Positions 7,782-16,014 of a stretch of 20,445 nt of DNA are shown here, one piece after another. Source of the stretch: Chloroflexota bacterium (lineage in GTDB: Bacteria; Chloroflexota; Ktedonobacteria; Ktedonobacterales; Ktedonobacteraceae); contig VBHV01000072.1 in the NCBI GenBank assembly GCA_005881995.1, positions 6,455 through 26,899 on the forward strand, in the 5' to 3' direction. Positions within the stretch are counted from its first letter, which is position 1, and the number at the start of each line of letters is the position of its first letter. The notes under the pieces are model-generated. The model saw only the letters and a list, made by a program, of their open reading frames with translations. It was not told where the DNA came from and made no database searches. The position numbers were made by a program, and so were the translations under genes.

Positions 7782-9998
7782 ATGTTTACATTGATGAATA
7801 CTCGTACACTGATGCCCTCGCGTGATACGCGCGTCGCTCTGCTGAAGTGGGTAGTAGCGCTGGCTGCGCCACTTGCTTTTTTCACCTTCGTCTCGGTTGG
7901 CGAACAAATTATCAACGCGGTCATTTCGCCCGGAACGGCGAATCCTAATCTCCCCCTTGATAGCGGGTCGCTTATTCAGGCGGCTATTTTTACGTTGATT
8001 TTCTATCTCACGACGATAGCGCTCGCCGGGTATCTCGTTGCTGCTGATAGTGGGCGCTCCAGCATTATCAAGACCTGGGTCGAGATGGCCGTATTTGTCA
8101 TCCTCCCTCTCTATCTGGTCACCTCCTTTGGCCTGATTATTGGTCTCGCATTGTGCATCATCGTCTGGCCTATTTACCTGTATCTACGCGGGCGGGTAAG
8201 TAAAGCCCTCACCTTTCCATCTCCACTGCGCTTCAGATACCTCATGGTGCTCAACGCATTTTTGCTCGTCCTATACGGCACGTTGAGTCAGGGGCAGCAA
8301 TTAAGCGTGCAAGGAGTGGGCCTGGCGGCGCTCATAGTCGTACTCGCTCCGTTCGCAGGAGTACTCGCTCTCACAGTTGCCTTTGGTCTCCTGATATTGC
8401 TCGATGTGCTGTTGGCTGGCATACTTTTTGTTCCTCTTTATCTTTATTTGCTGGTGCGAGGTGGAAACGCGTATGTGGTGAACGAGCCTGCAACAGCCGA
8501 AGTACTCAGTTTGCCTGCTGACGAACAGCGAGCGATATTGCTTTATCGTGGCAGGATCGGGGGCTTCTGGTTCGCAACGGTATTTGCCGTAATCTGGTTG
8601 GTCGCTGATCTGATCTTCTACCTCTCCGGCTCCCTGCCGACGACTCTTTTGATATGGGCGCTTATTCGCACGCTACTCTTCCCTGTTGCTGGCTATTTCC
8701 TGGGGCAGCTAGGAGGAATGATCGCATTGAGCCGCCTGCGAAGCCAGGCAAGTAAACCCCTTAGTCTCGATCCAGCTGCTCAGGATGGTCGCGCGCCAAG
8801 ACGAGGCTTTCTTAGATTATTATCTGGAGGAAGTAGCAATGGTCGCCCTGAAAATGCTGCAAGAGAGCAAGTGCCAAACGACCTTCCATTGCAGAGCGGG
8901 GGAGCGACGCGCTTCTACCTGCTTCTTCTGTTAGGGTTCGTGATCTTTTACCCGGTGTTGGATCAATACCTGTTCATCGTGGTTGGCTTCGCGGGCCTGC
9001 TCGACCTGGGGTATGTCGCGTTCTTTGCTATCGGCTCATATGTATGGGGCATACTCGGCTCACCACAGCTGGGTGTACTGACGGGCATCCACGTGGACCC
9101 CAATATCTGGCCCTGGTTTTTCTGGCCGGCTTTAATTCTGGCCGCCTTGATTGCCGCCTTTTGGGGAGTACTGCTAGGCGCTCCGACCCTGCGCCTGCGA
9201 GGAGATTATCTCGCCATCGTGACGCTGGGTTTCGGAGAAATCGTCCCGATTGTCTTTCTCGAGCTGGATAACGTCACCAGGGGAGCTAATGGCGTTGCCG
9301 GCGTCTTCTCGCCGGCTTTTCCTGGTGTCGTGTGGAACGGCATCACGCCAGTTCCGTACTATTATCTGATCCTGGCTCTGATTGCCCTGGTGTTCTTTGC
9401 GAATGTTCGCATGCGTGACTCCCGCATGGGGCGCGCCTGGATCGCTATTCGCGAGGACGAAGTCGCGGCGGCTTCTTCCGGGATCAACCTCGTCAATACG
9501 AAATTGCTGGCCTTCGGAACCGGCGCGTTCTTCTCGGGCATCGCGGGAGCTTATCACGCTGCCAAGCTGGGTGTGGTCTCGCCTGATGCCTTTAGCTTTG
9601 GCGACTCCATCATCTACCTGGCGATGGTCGTCATTGGCGGAATAGGCAGCATCCCGGGCGTCATCGTTGGAGCGTTTGTGGTGTACTCGATCAACCAGTT
9701 TATTCTCGCGCAGTTCGACGCCATTATCGCTGATCCGACTAACACCTTGTACCCGATCCTGCACCCTATTTATAGTCTCTTTTCCACGCTTAATCCCGGT
9801 TTCACATTTAGCAACATCCGCAACCTGCTTTTTGGGGTCATTCTCGTGCTGGTGATGATCTTCCGGCCGGAGGGCCTCATACCCAGTGCGCGTCGCAGGC
9901 GTGAGTTGCATCATACTGAAGAAGAAGGCGTGGAGGTGGGTGCACTGGATGTTACTCCGGGCGCGCCTGGCTTCGAAACGGAGGTGCATGTTGAGTAG
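7782..9998 (+). CDS. livM: Branched-chain amino acid ABC transporter permease LivM with large N-terminal membrane extension
   Basis: The 738-residue product has two parts. The C-terminal part (about 377-705) is a normal LivM domain: GLLDLGYVAFFAIGSYVWG, the loop LRGDYLAIVTLGFGEIVPIV, RGANGVAGV, the coupling loop RMGRAWIAIREDEVAAASSG, and VVIGGIGSIPGVIVGA, ending in MIFRPEGLIP and an acidic tail. The N-terminal part (about 1-330) has roughly seven or eight hydrophobic segments and no motif I recognise; a hydrophilic Ser/Arg/Gly-rich linker (about 325-375) joins the two. Common LivM proteins are about 300-430 residues, so this is nearly twice the usual length. The start ATG 7782 has GAGGTG 8 bases before it. 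The frame is uninterrupted and the extension is in the operon, so it is not an obvious assembly fusion. livG begins 20 bases after the stop. Confidence 0.93.
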   Translation: MFTLMNTRTLMPSRDTRVALLKWVVALAAPLAFFTFVSVGEQIINAVISPGTANPNLPLDSGSLIQAAIFTLIFYLTTIALAGYLVAADSGRSSIIKTWVEMAVFVILPLYLVTSFGLIIGLALCIIVWPIYLYLRGRVSKALTFPSPLRFRYLMVLNAFLLVLYGTLSQGQQLSVQGVGLAALIVVLAPFAGVLALTVAFGLLILLDVLLAGILFVPLYLYLLVRGGNAYVVNEPATAEVLSLPADEQRAILLYRGRIGGFWFATVFAVIWLVADLIFYLSGSLPTTLLIWALIRTLLFPVAGYFLGQLGGMIALSRLRSQASKPLSLDPAAQDGRAPRRGFLRLLSGGSSNGRPENAAREQVPNDLPLQSGGATRFYLLLLLGFVIFYPVLDQYLFIVVGFAGLLDLGYVAFFAIGSYVWGILGSPQLGVLTGIHVDPNIWPWFFWPALILAALIAAFWGVLLGAPTLRLRGDYLAIVTLGFGEIVPIVFLELDNVTRGANGVAGVFSPAFPGVVWNGITPVPYYYLILALIALVFFANVRMRDSRMGRAWIAIREDEVAAASSGINLVNTKLLAFGTGAFFSGIAGAYHAAKLGVVSPDAFSFGDSIIYLAMVVIGGIGSIPGVIVGAFVVYSINQFILAQFDAIIADPTNTLYPILHPIYSLFSTLNPGFTFSNIRNLLFGVILVLVMIFRPEGLIPSARRRRELHHTEEEGVEVGALDVTPGAPGFETEVHVE

Positions 9999-10018
9999 TA
10001 ACGAGCAGGAGAATTACT

Positions 10019-10858
10019 ATGAGCGTTGAACAGGTGGTTGAGCATAGCGGTGAACCTCTGCTGAAGCTGGACAAGGTCACGAAACGTTTCGGTGGTCTTG
10101 CAGCAGTACAGGATGTCGATCTACAGGTCTTTCCGCAGGAGATCATCAGTGTTATCGGCCCGAATGGCGCCGGAAAGACCACCGTCTTTAATTTGATCAC
10201 CGCCATTTATCGCCCAAGTACTGGTGACATTACTTTTGACGGTCGCTCGATAGTCGGGCTGAGGCCCGATACGATTGTCAGGCGAGGTATAACGCGCACG
10301 TTCCAGAATATTCGCCTGTTCAACAATATGAGTGTGATGGAAAATGTACTCGTTGGGCAGCATACCCAGCTCAAGGCTAACGCCTTAGGTTCCCTTTTTC
10401 GCACGCCTGAAGTCAGGCATGAAGAGAAAGAGGCGCGTGTGCGCGCGCTGGAACTCCTCAGCTTCTTTGGTTCCGAGCTGGTGGATCGCCAGGAAGAGTA
10501 CGTGGTGAACCTCTCCTATGCGCAGAAACGCCGCGTCGAAATTGCGCGCGCACTGGCTGCCAAACCGAAACTGCTCTTGCTGGATGAACCGACGGCGGGT
10601 ATGAACGAGGCGGAGACGCAGGAAGCAGTCAAGTACGTGAAGCGTCTGCGCGACGAATTGAAACTGACCATCTTGTTGATTGAACATAAATTGACAGTGA
10701 CGATGGGCATCTCAGACCGCATTTCAGTGCTCGACTATGGGCGTAAGATCTCGGAAGGGCTGCCGGAGGAGGTGCGTAATGATGAGAAAGTCATCGCTGC
10801 TTACCTGGGCAAACCTACTGCGTCTGAACAGGCAGCTACTGATTCGTACTCTTCATAA
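10019..10858 (+). CDS. livG: Branched-chain amino acid ABC transporter ATPase LivG
   Basis: First cytoplasmic ATPase of the Liv importer, 279 residues. Walker A is GPNGAGKTT (47-55); a long helical insert with VGQHTQLKANALGS and the FRTPE region is typical of LivG. The signature is LSYAQKRRVEIARAL (165-179), Walker B LLLLDEPTAGMN (185-196), and the switch histidine is His223 in LLIEHKL. The C-terminal ISEGLPEEVRNDEKVIAAYLG is the family ending, with about 15 extra residues. The usual signature is LSYGQQRR; here the Gly is Ala168, a position that contacts ATP across the dimer, so this is a mild oddity rather than clear inactivation. The start ATG 10019 has AGGAG about 8 bases before it. It sits between livM and livF in the same operon. 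Confidence 0.95.
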   Translation: MSVEQVVEHSGEPLLKLDKVTKRFGGLAAVQDVDLQVFPQEIISVIGPNGAGKTTVFNLITAIYRPSTGDITFDGRSIVGLRPDTIVRRGITRTFQNIRLFNNMSVMENVLVGQHTQLKANALGSLFRTPEVRHEEKEARVRALELLSFFGSELVDRQEEYVVNLSYAQKRRVEIARALAAKPKLLLLDEPTAGMNEAETQEAVKYVKRLRDELKLTILLIEHKLTVTMGISDRISVLDYGRKISEGLPEEVRNDEKVIAAYLGKPTASEQAATDSYSS

Positions 10859-10917
10859 AGAGACCTATCGCTTTCTTGCCCTACAATGGCTTCTCTAGCA
10901 GGAGGATAACTTACAAC

Positions 10918-11691
10918 ATGACCAATGCAGATACTTCTCCTACAGTCGATAGAGAGAATGTTCCTGGTCCTGAAACGCAGCGAGTACTTCAGCTCATCGA
11001 TGTAGATACTTACTACGGACCCAGCCAGATACTTCACCAGGTCTCACTCGAAGTCAACAAAGGTGAAATCGTTTGCTTGCTTGGAGCAAATGCAGCGGGC
11101 AAAACGACGACGATGAAAACGATCTTTGGACTGGTGCGTCCGCGCCACGGCACAATAGAGTTTGAGGGACGACGCATCGATGGTATGTTGCCAGGCGATA
11201 TCGTGCGCCAGGGCATGGCGCTGGTGCCTGAGGCGCGGCGTATCTTTCCGCGCATGACCGTACTGGAAAACCTGGAAATGGGCGCGTTTATTCGCAATAA
11301 TCGCAACGAAATCAAAGAGGACATCGACCATGTTTGCCAGATTTTCCCGCGCATCAAGGAACGCTTGAAACAGGTTGCCGGTACCATGTCCGGGGGCGAG
11401 CAGCAGATGTTGGCAATGGGGCGTGCCATGATGTCTCGCCCGAAGATGATGTGTATGGATGAGCCATCTATGGGGCTGTCACCCATCCTCGTCGAAACGG
11501 TATTTAATACGATCCTGCGCATTCGCGATGAGGGTGTTACCATTTTCCTGGTCGAACAGAACGCCTCCATGGCTCTCAGCCTGGCCAACCGGGGCTATGT
11601 ATTGCAGACGGGGAAGATCGTCTTGAGCGATGCCGCGAAAAATCTGCTGACCAACGACCTCGTTCGGCAAGCCTATCTCGGCGGCGGGTAA
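10918..11691 (+). CDS. livF: Branched-chain amino acid ABC transporter ATPase LivF
   Basis: Second ATPase of the Liv importer, 257 residues. Walker A is GANAAGKTT (56-64), the signature MSGGEQQMLAMGRAM (157-171), Walker B MMCMDEPSMGLSP (Asp181, Glu182). The switch region LVEQNASMAL has Gln-Asn where LivG has His, which is normal for LivF. The end VLSDAAKNLLTNDLVRQAYLG is typical. The start is set at ATG 10918, 11 bases after GGAGG (10900-10906 region); the frame is open to an earlier ATG at 10876, but that lacks a ribosome site and precedes it. A natural N-terminal extension of about 20 polar residues precedes the domain. It is the last gene of the operon, followed 8 bases later by an intrinsic terminator. 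Confidence 0.95.
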   Translation: MTNADTSPTVDRENVPGPETQRVLQLIDVDTYYGPSQILHQVSLEVNKGEIVCLLGANAAGKTTTMKTIFGLVRPRHGTIEFEGRRIDGMLPGDIVRQGMALVPEARRIFPRMTVLENLEMGAFIRNNRNEIKEDIDHVCQIFPRIKERLKQVAGTMSGGEQQMLAMGRAMMSRPKMMCMDEPSMGLSPILVETVFNTILRIRDEGVTIFLVEQNASMALSLANRGYVLQTGKIVLSDAAKNLLTNDLVRQAYLGGG

Positions 11692-11698
11692 CCAGAAT

Positions 11699-11731
11699 GG
11701 CGGTGTACATACACGTGTACCCCGCCTTTTT
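11699..11731 (+). terminator. Intrinsic terminator of the liv operon
   Basis: GGCGGTGTACA (11699-11709) pairs with TGTACCCCGCC (11716-11726) at ten of eleven positions around a 6-base loop, followed by TTTTT (11727-11731). It is a strong rho-independent terminator for the + strand. The opposite strand has no T-run after the stem, so it serves livF only. Confidence 0.88.
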
Positions 11732-11735
11732 CTCT

Positions 11736-11921
11736 CTATCTTGTATCTAACTGCCTATGCAAGTCTGCGATGCGCTTTATCACCTCATCCAGCGTGGACA
11801 CTCCCAGCTCTTCCATATCCTCGCGCAATGTTTCCAGGCGTTCTAACAGCTCCATATCCTCGTACTCATGTTCATCAAATTCGTTATGCTCTATTGCCTG
11901 TTTCTGGTGCTTGCCTTTCAT
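11736..11921 (-). CDS. Small acidic, predicted helical protein of unknown function (61 aa)
   Basis: The product begins MKGKHQKQAIEHNEF and is very rich in Glu and Asp in the middle (DEHEYEDMELLERLETLRED, about 16-35), followed by GVSTLDEVIKRIADLHRQLD. The heptad-like Leu spacing suggests one or two amphipathic helices or a short coiled coil. GAGAGGA lies 7 bases before the ATG at 11921, a good ribosome site, which supports it as a real gene. It lies 72 bases downstream of the PQQ-repeat gene on the same strand with no visible terminator between, so it may be cotranscribed. It is convergent with the liv operon and its stop abuts the T-run of the liv terminator. I do not recognise the family and assign no function. 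Confidence 0.7.
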   Translation of the reverse strand: MKGKHQKQAIEHNEFDEHEYEDMELLERLETLREDMEELGVSTLDEVIKRIADLHRQLDTR

Positions 11922-11993
11922 AGTCTCATCCTCTCTTTGCCAGGCTCCGTATACTTTTTCTTATCGGTGGTTAAAACGCAAGCGTAGAAAATG

Positions 11994-13499
11994 TCACCCG
12001 TTCAATGGAAAATGCCAGAGACGCGTTCCGTCGCTAATACGCAACACGTCCATCGTTCCGTTGGTTAGCCGAACGTACATGAGGCCATAGAAGACCTGTG
12101 GATACCATTGGATTTGAGCGGGGGCAGAATAGTGCCAGCGGAAGCGTGCATCGCTTCCGCTCCATGCGTCAATAGAGTGGTCATCCTTTCCCAGGTAAAT
12201 AATCCCATCATTGACAGACGGAGCGTATTCAGGCGTATCCGCATAAAAGCTGTGTTGCCAGAGCAGGCGCCCATCGCTTGCCTGGATTGCATATGCTATA
12301 CCGTCGGGCTGATTAAGGTTGGCATATATGATGTTGTTGTCAACGATGGGAGGGGATGCCAGGTTTACAAGAGGAGCGGGTAGTTGCGTGCGCCAGAGCA
12401 ACATCCCGTTGGTTGTGTGCAGTGCGATCATCGAGCCATCAGCTGAGGTTATGTATACCACGTTATGGTAAACGAGCGGCGGGCTGGTGGTAGCCCTCAG
12501 CTTGAATTGCCAGAGCAGCGATCCATCCTGACCGCGCAATGCCTGAAGCGAGCCGTTCGCCGCGTTGTTGACGTAGACAGTGCCGTCCAGAATCGCCGGA
12601 GACCAGGCGCCCGCTCCTTTGGTAGGGTTGTATTGCCAGAGCAACGAGCCATTGTTTGCACTCCTGGCTTGCACAGCCCCACTATCTGAAACAATGTAGA
12701 TTATGCCACTTTCAGCTGTGGGGAAGATAGTATCTTGAATGGAAAGTAATGATGAGTAGTGATAAATGAGCATTCCATCGCTTGCCCGTAACAGATAGAG
12801 CAGGTTTGTGCTGGTCTGGATGGAGACAATGCCGTTGTTTACCGTTAAGAACCCATCAAATGGCATAGGCATGCCGGCGATAAAATGCCAGAGTGGTTGT
12901 CCGTCGCTCCCTCGCAGGGCGTAAACGACGCCGCGCTCTGAATTGAGGTAGACAATACCGTCTTTCGCCAACATCCATGCCTGGCCTGTAAAACTATCTT
13001 GATGCGTCCAGAGGAGCGCCCCATCGCTGGCGCGCAATGCCTCGACGCGCCCATAATCCCCTTTAACCAAAAAACAGTAGATTGTCTGGTCCGATGCGAT
13101 GGCATAATACGCAGTTGTCCCCAGGGGTACTCGCCATGACAGCTTTCCATCGCTGGCACGGTAAGCTGCAATTGATCCATCGGAGGCACTGACATACACA
13201 AATCCATTGTGGACAGACATACCGATGATAGCGAGGCGAGCGGGTGGGGGTGCAGGCTGCCTGGCATTGTTGCGGGATGGAGACAACAGAGGGGCTTGTA
13301 AGAGAATAATCAGTATGAGCAGGCTGACCATCAAAACGAGGCCGACGCGGATTGCCCAGAGAAGGGAAAAAGCACGAGCTTTTTTGGGCAATTGCAAGAT
13401 CGGTTTATGGTAGCTTGCCGTGTTTTCCTCTCGCTCTGGAAGATCGATAATCTCTACCTTATCGTCATCCCAGCTATCGTACGGCCTTGTGTCGTTCAT
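11994..13499 (-). CDS. Membrane-anchored PQQ-like beta-propeller repeat protein
   Basis: The product is 501 residues: an acidic cytoplasmic N-terminus (1-40), one transmembrane segment (about 46-68) preceded by KKAR so that the rest lies outside, a proline-rich tether, then repeats. I count ten copies of a motif close to LRASDGxLLW about 38-42 residues apart, for example YRASDGKLSW, LRGSDGQPLW, LRGQDGSLLW, IQASDGRLLW and LRISDGTRLW, each preceded by a VYV- or IYI-type strand. This is the PQQ/BamB-like propeller pattern. The enzyme residues of quinoprotein dehydrogenases are not evident, so a binding or scaffold role is more likely than catalysis. The start ATG 13499 has only a GAGAG site before it. 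It is divergent from the epimerase-like gene, with a TTGCAG-17-TATACT promoter about 50 bases upstream. Confidence 0.85.
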   Translation of the reverse strand: MNDTRPYDSWDDDKVEIIDLPEREENTASYHKPILQLPKKARAFSLLWAIRVGLVLMVSLLILIILLQAPLLSPSRNNARQPAPPPARLAIIGMSVHNGFVYVSASDGSIAAYRASDGKLSWRVPLGTTAYYAIASDQTIYCFLVKGDYGRVEALRASDGALLWTHQDSFTGQAWMLAKDGIVYLNSERGVVYALRGSDGQPLWHFIAGMPMPFDGFLTVNNGIVSIQTSTNLLYLLRASDGMLIYHYSSLLSIQDTIFPTAESGIIYIVSDSGAVQARSANNGSLLWQYNPTKGAGAWSPAILDGTVYVNNAANGSLQALRGQDGSLLWQFKLRATTSPPLVYHNVVYITSADGSMIALHTTNGMLLWRTQLPAPLVNLASPPIVDNNIIYANLNQPDGIAYAIQASDGRLLWQHSFYADTPEYAPSVNDGIIYLGKDDHSIDAWSGSDARFRWHYSAPAQIQWYPQVFYGLMYVRLTNGTMDVLRISDGTRLWHFPLNG

Positions 13500-13555
13500 C
13501 TGGCTCTCTCAAGTGAATCTTAAGGGAAGATACGTAGGAAAATATTCTTAAGAAG

Positions 13556-13584
13556 AGTATACCCATTTGCTCGTCTCGCTGCAA
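13556..13584 (-). promoter_or_regulatory. Promoter of the PQQ-repeat gene
   Basis: On the minus strand TTGCAG (13584-13579), a 17-base spacer and TATACT (13561-13556) give a good sigma-70 type promoter. Transcription would begin near 13549, about 50 bases before the start codon. Its -35 overlaps that of the opposite promoter. Confidence 0.65.
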
Positions 13585-13608
13585 TAGAGTATTTCCTTAT
13601 GCTATACT
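13580..13608 (+). promoter_or_regulatory. Promoter of the epimerase-like gene
   Basis: TGC-TATACT (TATACT at 13603-13608) is an extended -10; the hexamer 17 bases upstream, TGCAAT (13580-13585), is a poor -35 and overlaps the -35 of the divergent promoter. Transcription would begin near 13615, giving a leader of about 120 bases. Confidence 0.5.
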
Positions 13609-13692
13609 AGAGATGCTCGTCTGATGATACGGCCCACATCACCACTCCGCCAGGAAAATATGTGTCTCTTAGCCTGAAGAGGAGTGTGTGAT

Positions 13693-13731
13693 ATGGAGCG
13701 CATACAGAATCCCTACGGGAGGATTAACTAA
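13693..13731 (+). CDS. Candidate mini-ORF upstream of the epimerase-like gene (12 codons)
   Basis: AAGAGGAG (13677-13684) lies 8 bases before ATG 13693. The frame encodes MERIQNPYGRIN and stops with TAA at 13729-13731, two bases before the next ATG (13734). The ribosome site of the main gene (GGGAGGA) lies inside its last codons. It is likely a coupling device if translated; it could be chance. Confidence 0.35.
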   Translation: MERIQNPYGRIN

Positions 13732-13733
13732 CA

Positions 13734-14735
13734 ATGCATATTTTATTGATAGGCGGCACCCGATTTTTGGGCCGCCACCTGGTTGAGGCCGCCTTAACGC
13801 GAGGCCACGAAGTTACCCTCTTCAATCGCGGAAAAACCAATGCCGCCCTTTTCACAGGCGCCGAGAAATTGGTAGGCGACCGCAAGAGCGATCTGAACGT
13901 CTTGCAGGGCAGGCGCTGGGACGCGGCCATCGACACGTGCGGCTATGTGCCTCGTGTGGTGAGCGCTTCCGCCGAAACCCTGTCACACTCGGTCGATCAC
14001 TACACCTTCATCTCCAGTATTTCCGTCTACGCCGACTTTAGCCAACCCGGAATGAATGAAACGGCCCCGCTTGCTGCTCTGCCCGACGAAACAGTGGAAG
14101 AGGTCACCAATGAAACCTATGGTGCCTTGAAAGCGCTGTGTGAACGAGCCGCTGAAAAGGCTATGCCCGGTCGCGTTCTCAACGTACGGCCCGGTTTCAT
14201 CGTTGGCCCGCATGACCCCACCGACCGCTTTACGTACTGGCCTTATCGCGTCGCTCAGGGAGGCGAAGTAGCCGCACCTGGAACGCCGGGCGATCCTGTA
14301 CAATTTATCGACGTGCGCGACCTGGCGGACTGGATTGTGCGCATGGTGGAAACCGGCAAAACAGGTGCCTATCATGCAACCGGTCCCGATCACCTGCTCA
14401 CCATGCAGCGGTTTCTCGATACGTGTAAAGACACAACGAAAAGCGACGCTCGTTTCACCTGGATCAGCGAGGCATTTCTTGCCCAGCGCGAGGCCGAAGC
14501 AGATTTCCCCATCTGGGTACCCGCCTCGGAAGCCGGGGGAGCAACGATCGATTGCGCGAAGGCCATTACGGATGGACTGACTTTCAGGCCACTGGCAGAT
14601 ACAATTCTGGCAACCCTGGAATGGAACGCAACTCGCCCTGCTGGCTTTGAACATCGCGCAGGTCTATCAACCGAGCAGGAAACCGCATTGCTGCGAGCCT
14701 GGCGTGAGCAGCCATCACAGGAAGCCCGATCCTGA
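13734..14735 (+). CDS. NAD(P)-dependent epimerase/dehydratase-like (extended SDR) protein
   Basis: The 333-residue product has an N-terminal Rossmann motif GGTRFLG (7-13), a strand ending in FNRGKT that suits binding of the adenosine ribose or phosphate, the active-site strand YTFISSISVYAD, and the catalytic YGALK (Tyr129, Lys133). VLNVRPGFIVGPHDPTDRF and the later VQFIDVRDLADWIV are typical of the extended SDR family acting on nucleotide sugars or similar substrates. The substrate is not readable. The start ATG 13734 has GGGAGGA about 9 bases before it. It stands alone on the + strand, divergent from the PQQ-repeat gene and convergent with the WD40-like lipoprotein gene (19-base gap, no clear hairpin). 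Confidence 0.9.
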   Translation: MHILLIGGTRFLGRHLVEAALTRGHEVTLFNRGKTNAALFTGAEKLVGDRKSDLNVLQGRRWDAAIDTCGYVPRVVSASAETLSHSVDHYTFISSISVYADFSQPGMNETAPLAALPDETVEEVTNETYGALKALCERAAEKAMPGRVLNVRPGFIVGPHDPTDRFTYWPYRVAQGGEVAAPGTPGDPVQFIDVRDLADWIVRMVETGKTGAYHATGPDHLLTMQRFLDTCKDTTKSDARFTWISEAFLAQREAEADFPIWVPASEAGGATIDCAKAITDGLTFRPLADTILATLEWNATRPAGFEHRAGLSTEQETALLRAWREQPSQEARS

Positions 14736-14754
14736 AAAAACCGCCCTCCTGCCC

Positions 14755-16008
14755 TTAAACTTGAGTATGTCCCTGGTCATCTATGGTAACGGAATAGAGG
14801 CCATTGCCTGAGTTCAGTCCCCGGCCCTGCCAGAGCAGTCGCCCACGAGTGAGCACAAGGAAGTGCCGGCCATCCGATGCCCAGAGGCTATTGGGTACCG
14901 GTTGCAGTAAAGCATGGGCATCGGGCAGTGCAGAGGTAGCGGTTCCTGTGGAAGTATCCGCGAGCAATTGCTGTTGACGCTGGTTGGCGGCCTGCACAAG
15001 TGAGAGGGTATGCAAGCCGTCGAGCAGCAAAAATTGACTATCGGGTGACCAGTAGGGTACACTGCCGTCCTCGACGGTGAACGAAAATGCTGTATGCTGT
15101 TTAAGCGTGTAAATGGTATCGGTCGTACCTGTACTATATAAGATCGAATTGCCATTGGGCGACCAGGCAAACTGCGTGCAGTAACAGGTGGTGATAGCGT
15201 TGGTCTGGCCACTGTAGTCACGCATTACAAGTTGTACTGCGGGTGCGTTACCGGTGGATGGCTGCGGTGACGAGGAAGGGAGAGACGTTGCAGTGACTGC
15301 ATAAAGCAGCACGGGCTGCTGGTGAGCTGGCTGCCACAAAACGCGCTCAAGTGTCGCGGGTAATGGATGTCCCGGCAGCATGCCGTGCGCGAGCCACTGA
15401 AGATTTGTCCCTGCTAGCGTCGTCGTAAAAATACCCTGCAAAGAACTTCCTATAACCATTGAAGAGCTAGAAGTAAACGATGGGATGGAGTAAGAGGCGG
15501 GGAGGGATTTACGCGCAATGCCATCGGGCTGGTCGTTTTGTGAGACCCACCAGGACACGTCGATGGGGGACTGATCCTGCATATGTGTAGATTCTTCGCG
15601 GTAGAGCAACCGGTTTCCGCTGGTATTCCACCAGGCGTTGCTATGTTGGATATCAATGCTTGAAGCAACGATAGGGATAGGGACGCCGCCATCGATGCCG
15701 ACAGTGTTCAGGGAACTGGGAAGGTCTCCAGGGAGTCCGGTGATGGGATTGGTTGCGTAATGTTTGCTGGCATGACCACTATCGAGCAGCCGGAAGACAA
15801 AGATATGATGGTCAGGCGACCATGCATAACCGATGACGGGCGCGCTCTCGGTCACCACCTCAAAGGCATTGGCGCCGGAGGGATCAATCGTCCAGAGGTG
15901 CCCGTCGCGCACAAACGCGATTTCATTGCCACCCAGGTGTCCAGGGCTACACGAGGCCAGGCTCAAGAAGAGCAAGAAGAGCAATAGTGCGATGCGCAGT
16001 TGTCTCAT
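14755..16008 (-). CDS. WD40-like (TolB-type) beta-propeller lipoprotein
   Basis: With the start at ATG 16008 the product is 417 residues: MRQLRIALL and a hydrophobic core lead to lipobox LASC (Cys20), so it is an exported lipoprotein. The mature part has propeller strands of the PD40 type: NEIAFVRDGHLWTIDPSG, AWSPDHHIFVF, FAWSPNGNSILYS and YWSPDSQFLLLDG, plus a closing GRHFLVLTRGRLLWQG. It probably binds a ligand or protein on the cell surface; no enzyme motif is seen. The frame is open to ATG 16026, but that start would place the first codons inside the promoter at 16015-16043. No ribosome site precedes either start, and the promoter geometry puts +1 exactly on the A of ATG 16008, so a leaderless message is likely. 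It is convergent with the epimerase-like gene. Confidence 0.85.
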   Translation of the reverse strand: MRQLRIALLLFLLFLSLASCSPGHLGGNEIAFVRDGHLWTIDPSGANAFEVVTESAPVIGYAWSPDHHIFVFRLLDSGHASKHYATNPITGLPGDLPSSLNTVGIDGGVPIPIVASSIDIQHSNAWWNTSGNRLLYREESTHMQDQSPIDVSWWVSQNDQPDGIARKSLPASYSIPSFTSSSSMVIGSSLQGIFTTTLAGTNLQWLAHGMLPGHPLPATLERVLWQPAHQQPVLLYAVTATSLPSSSPQPSTGNAPAVQLVMRDYSGQTNAITTCYCTQFAWSPNGNSILYSTGTTDTIYTLKQHTAFSFTVEDGSVPYWSPDSQFLLLDGLHTLSLVQAANQRQQQLLADTSTGTATSALPDAHALLQPVPNSLWASDGRHFLVLTRGRLLWQGRGLNSGNGLYSVTIDDQGHTQV

Positions 16009-16014
16009 GCACAG

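Noticed and set aside
9174..9989. Long minus-strand open frame (271 codons) opposite livM
   Set aside because: The product is rich in Arg, Asp, His and Gln without domain pattern, and the plus strand encodes conserved LivM motifs throughout; it is an antisense shadow.
11034..11588. Minus-strand open frame of 184 codons opposite livF
   Set aside because: Low-complexity Ser/Arg/Met-rich product, antisense to conserved ATPase motifs.
13983..14654. Minus-strand open frame of 223 codons opposite the epimerase-like gene
   Set aside because: No ribosome site and no recognisable motif; the plus frame has clear SDR motifs.
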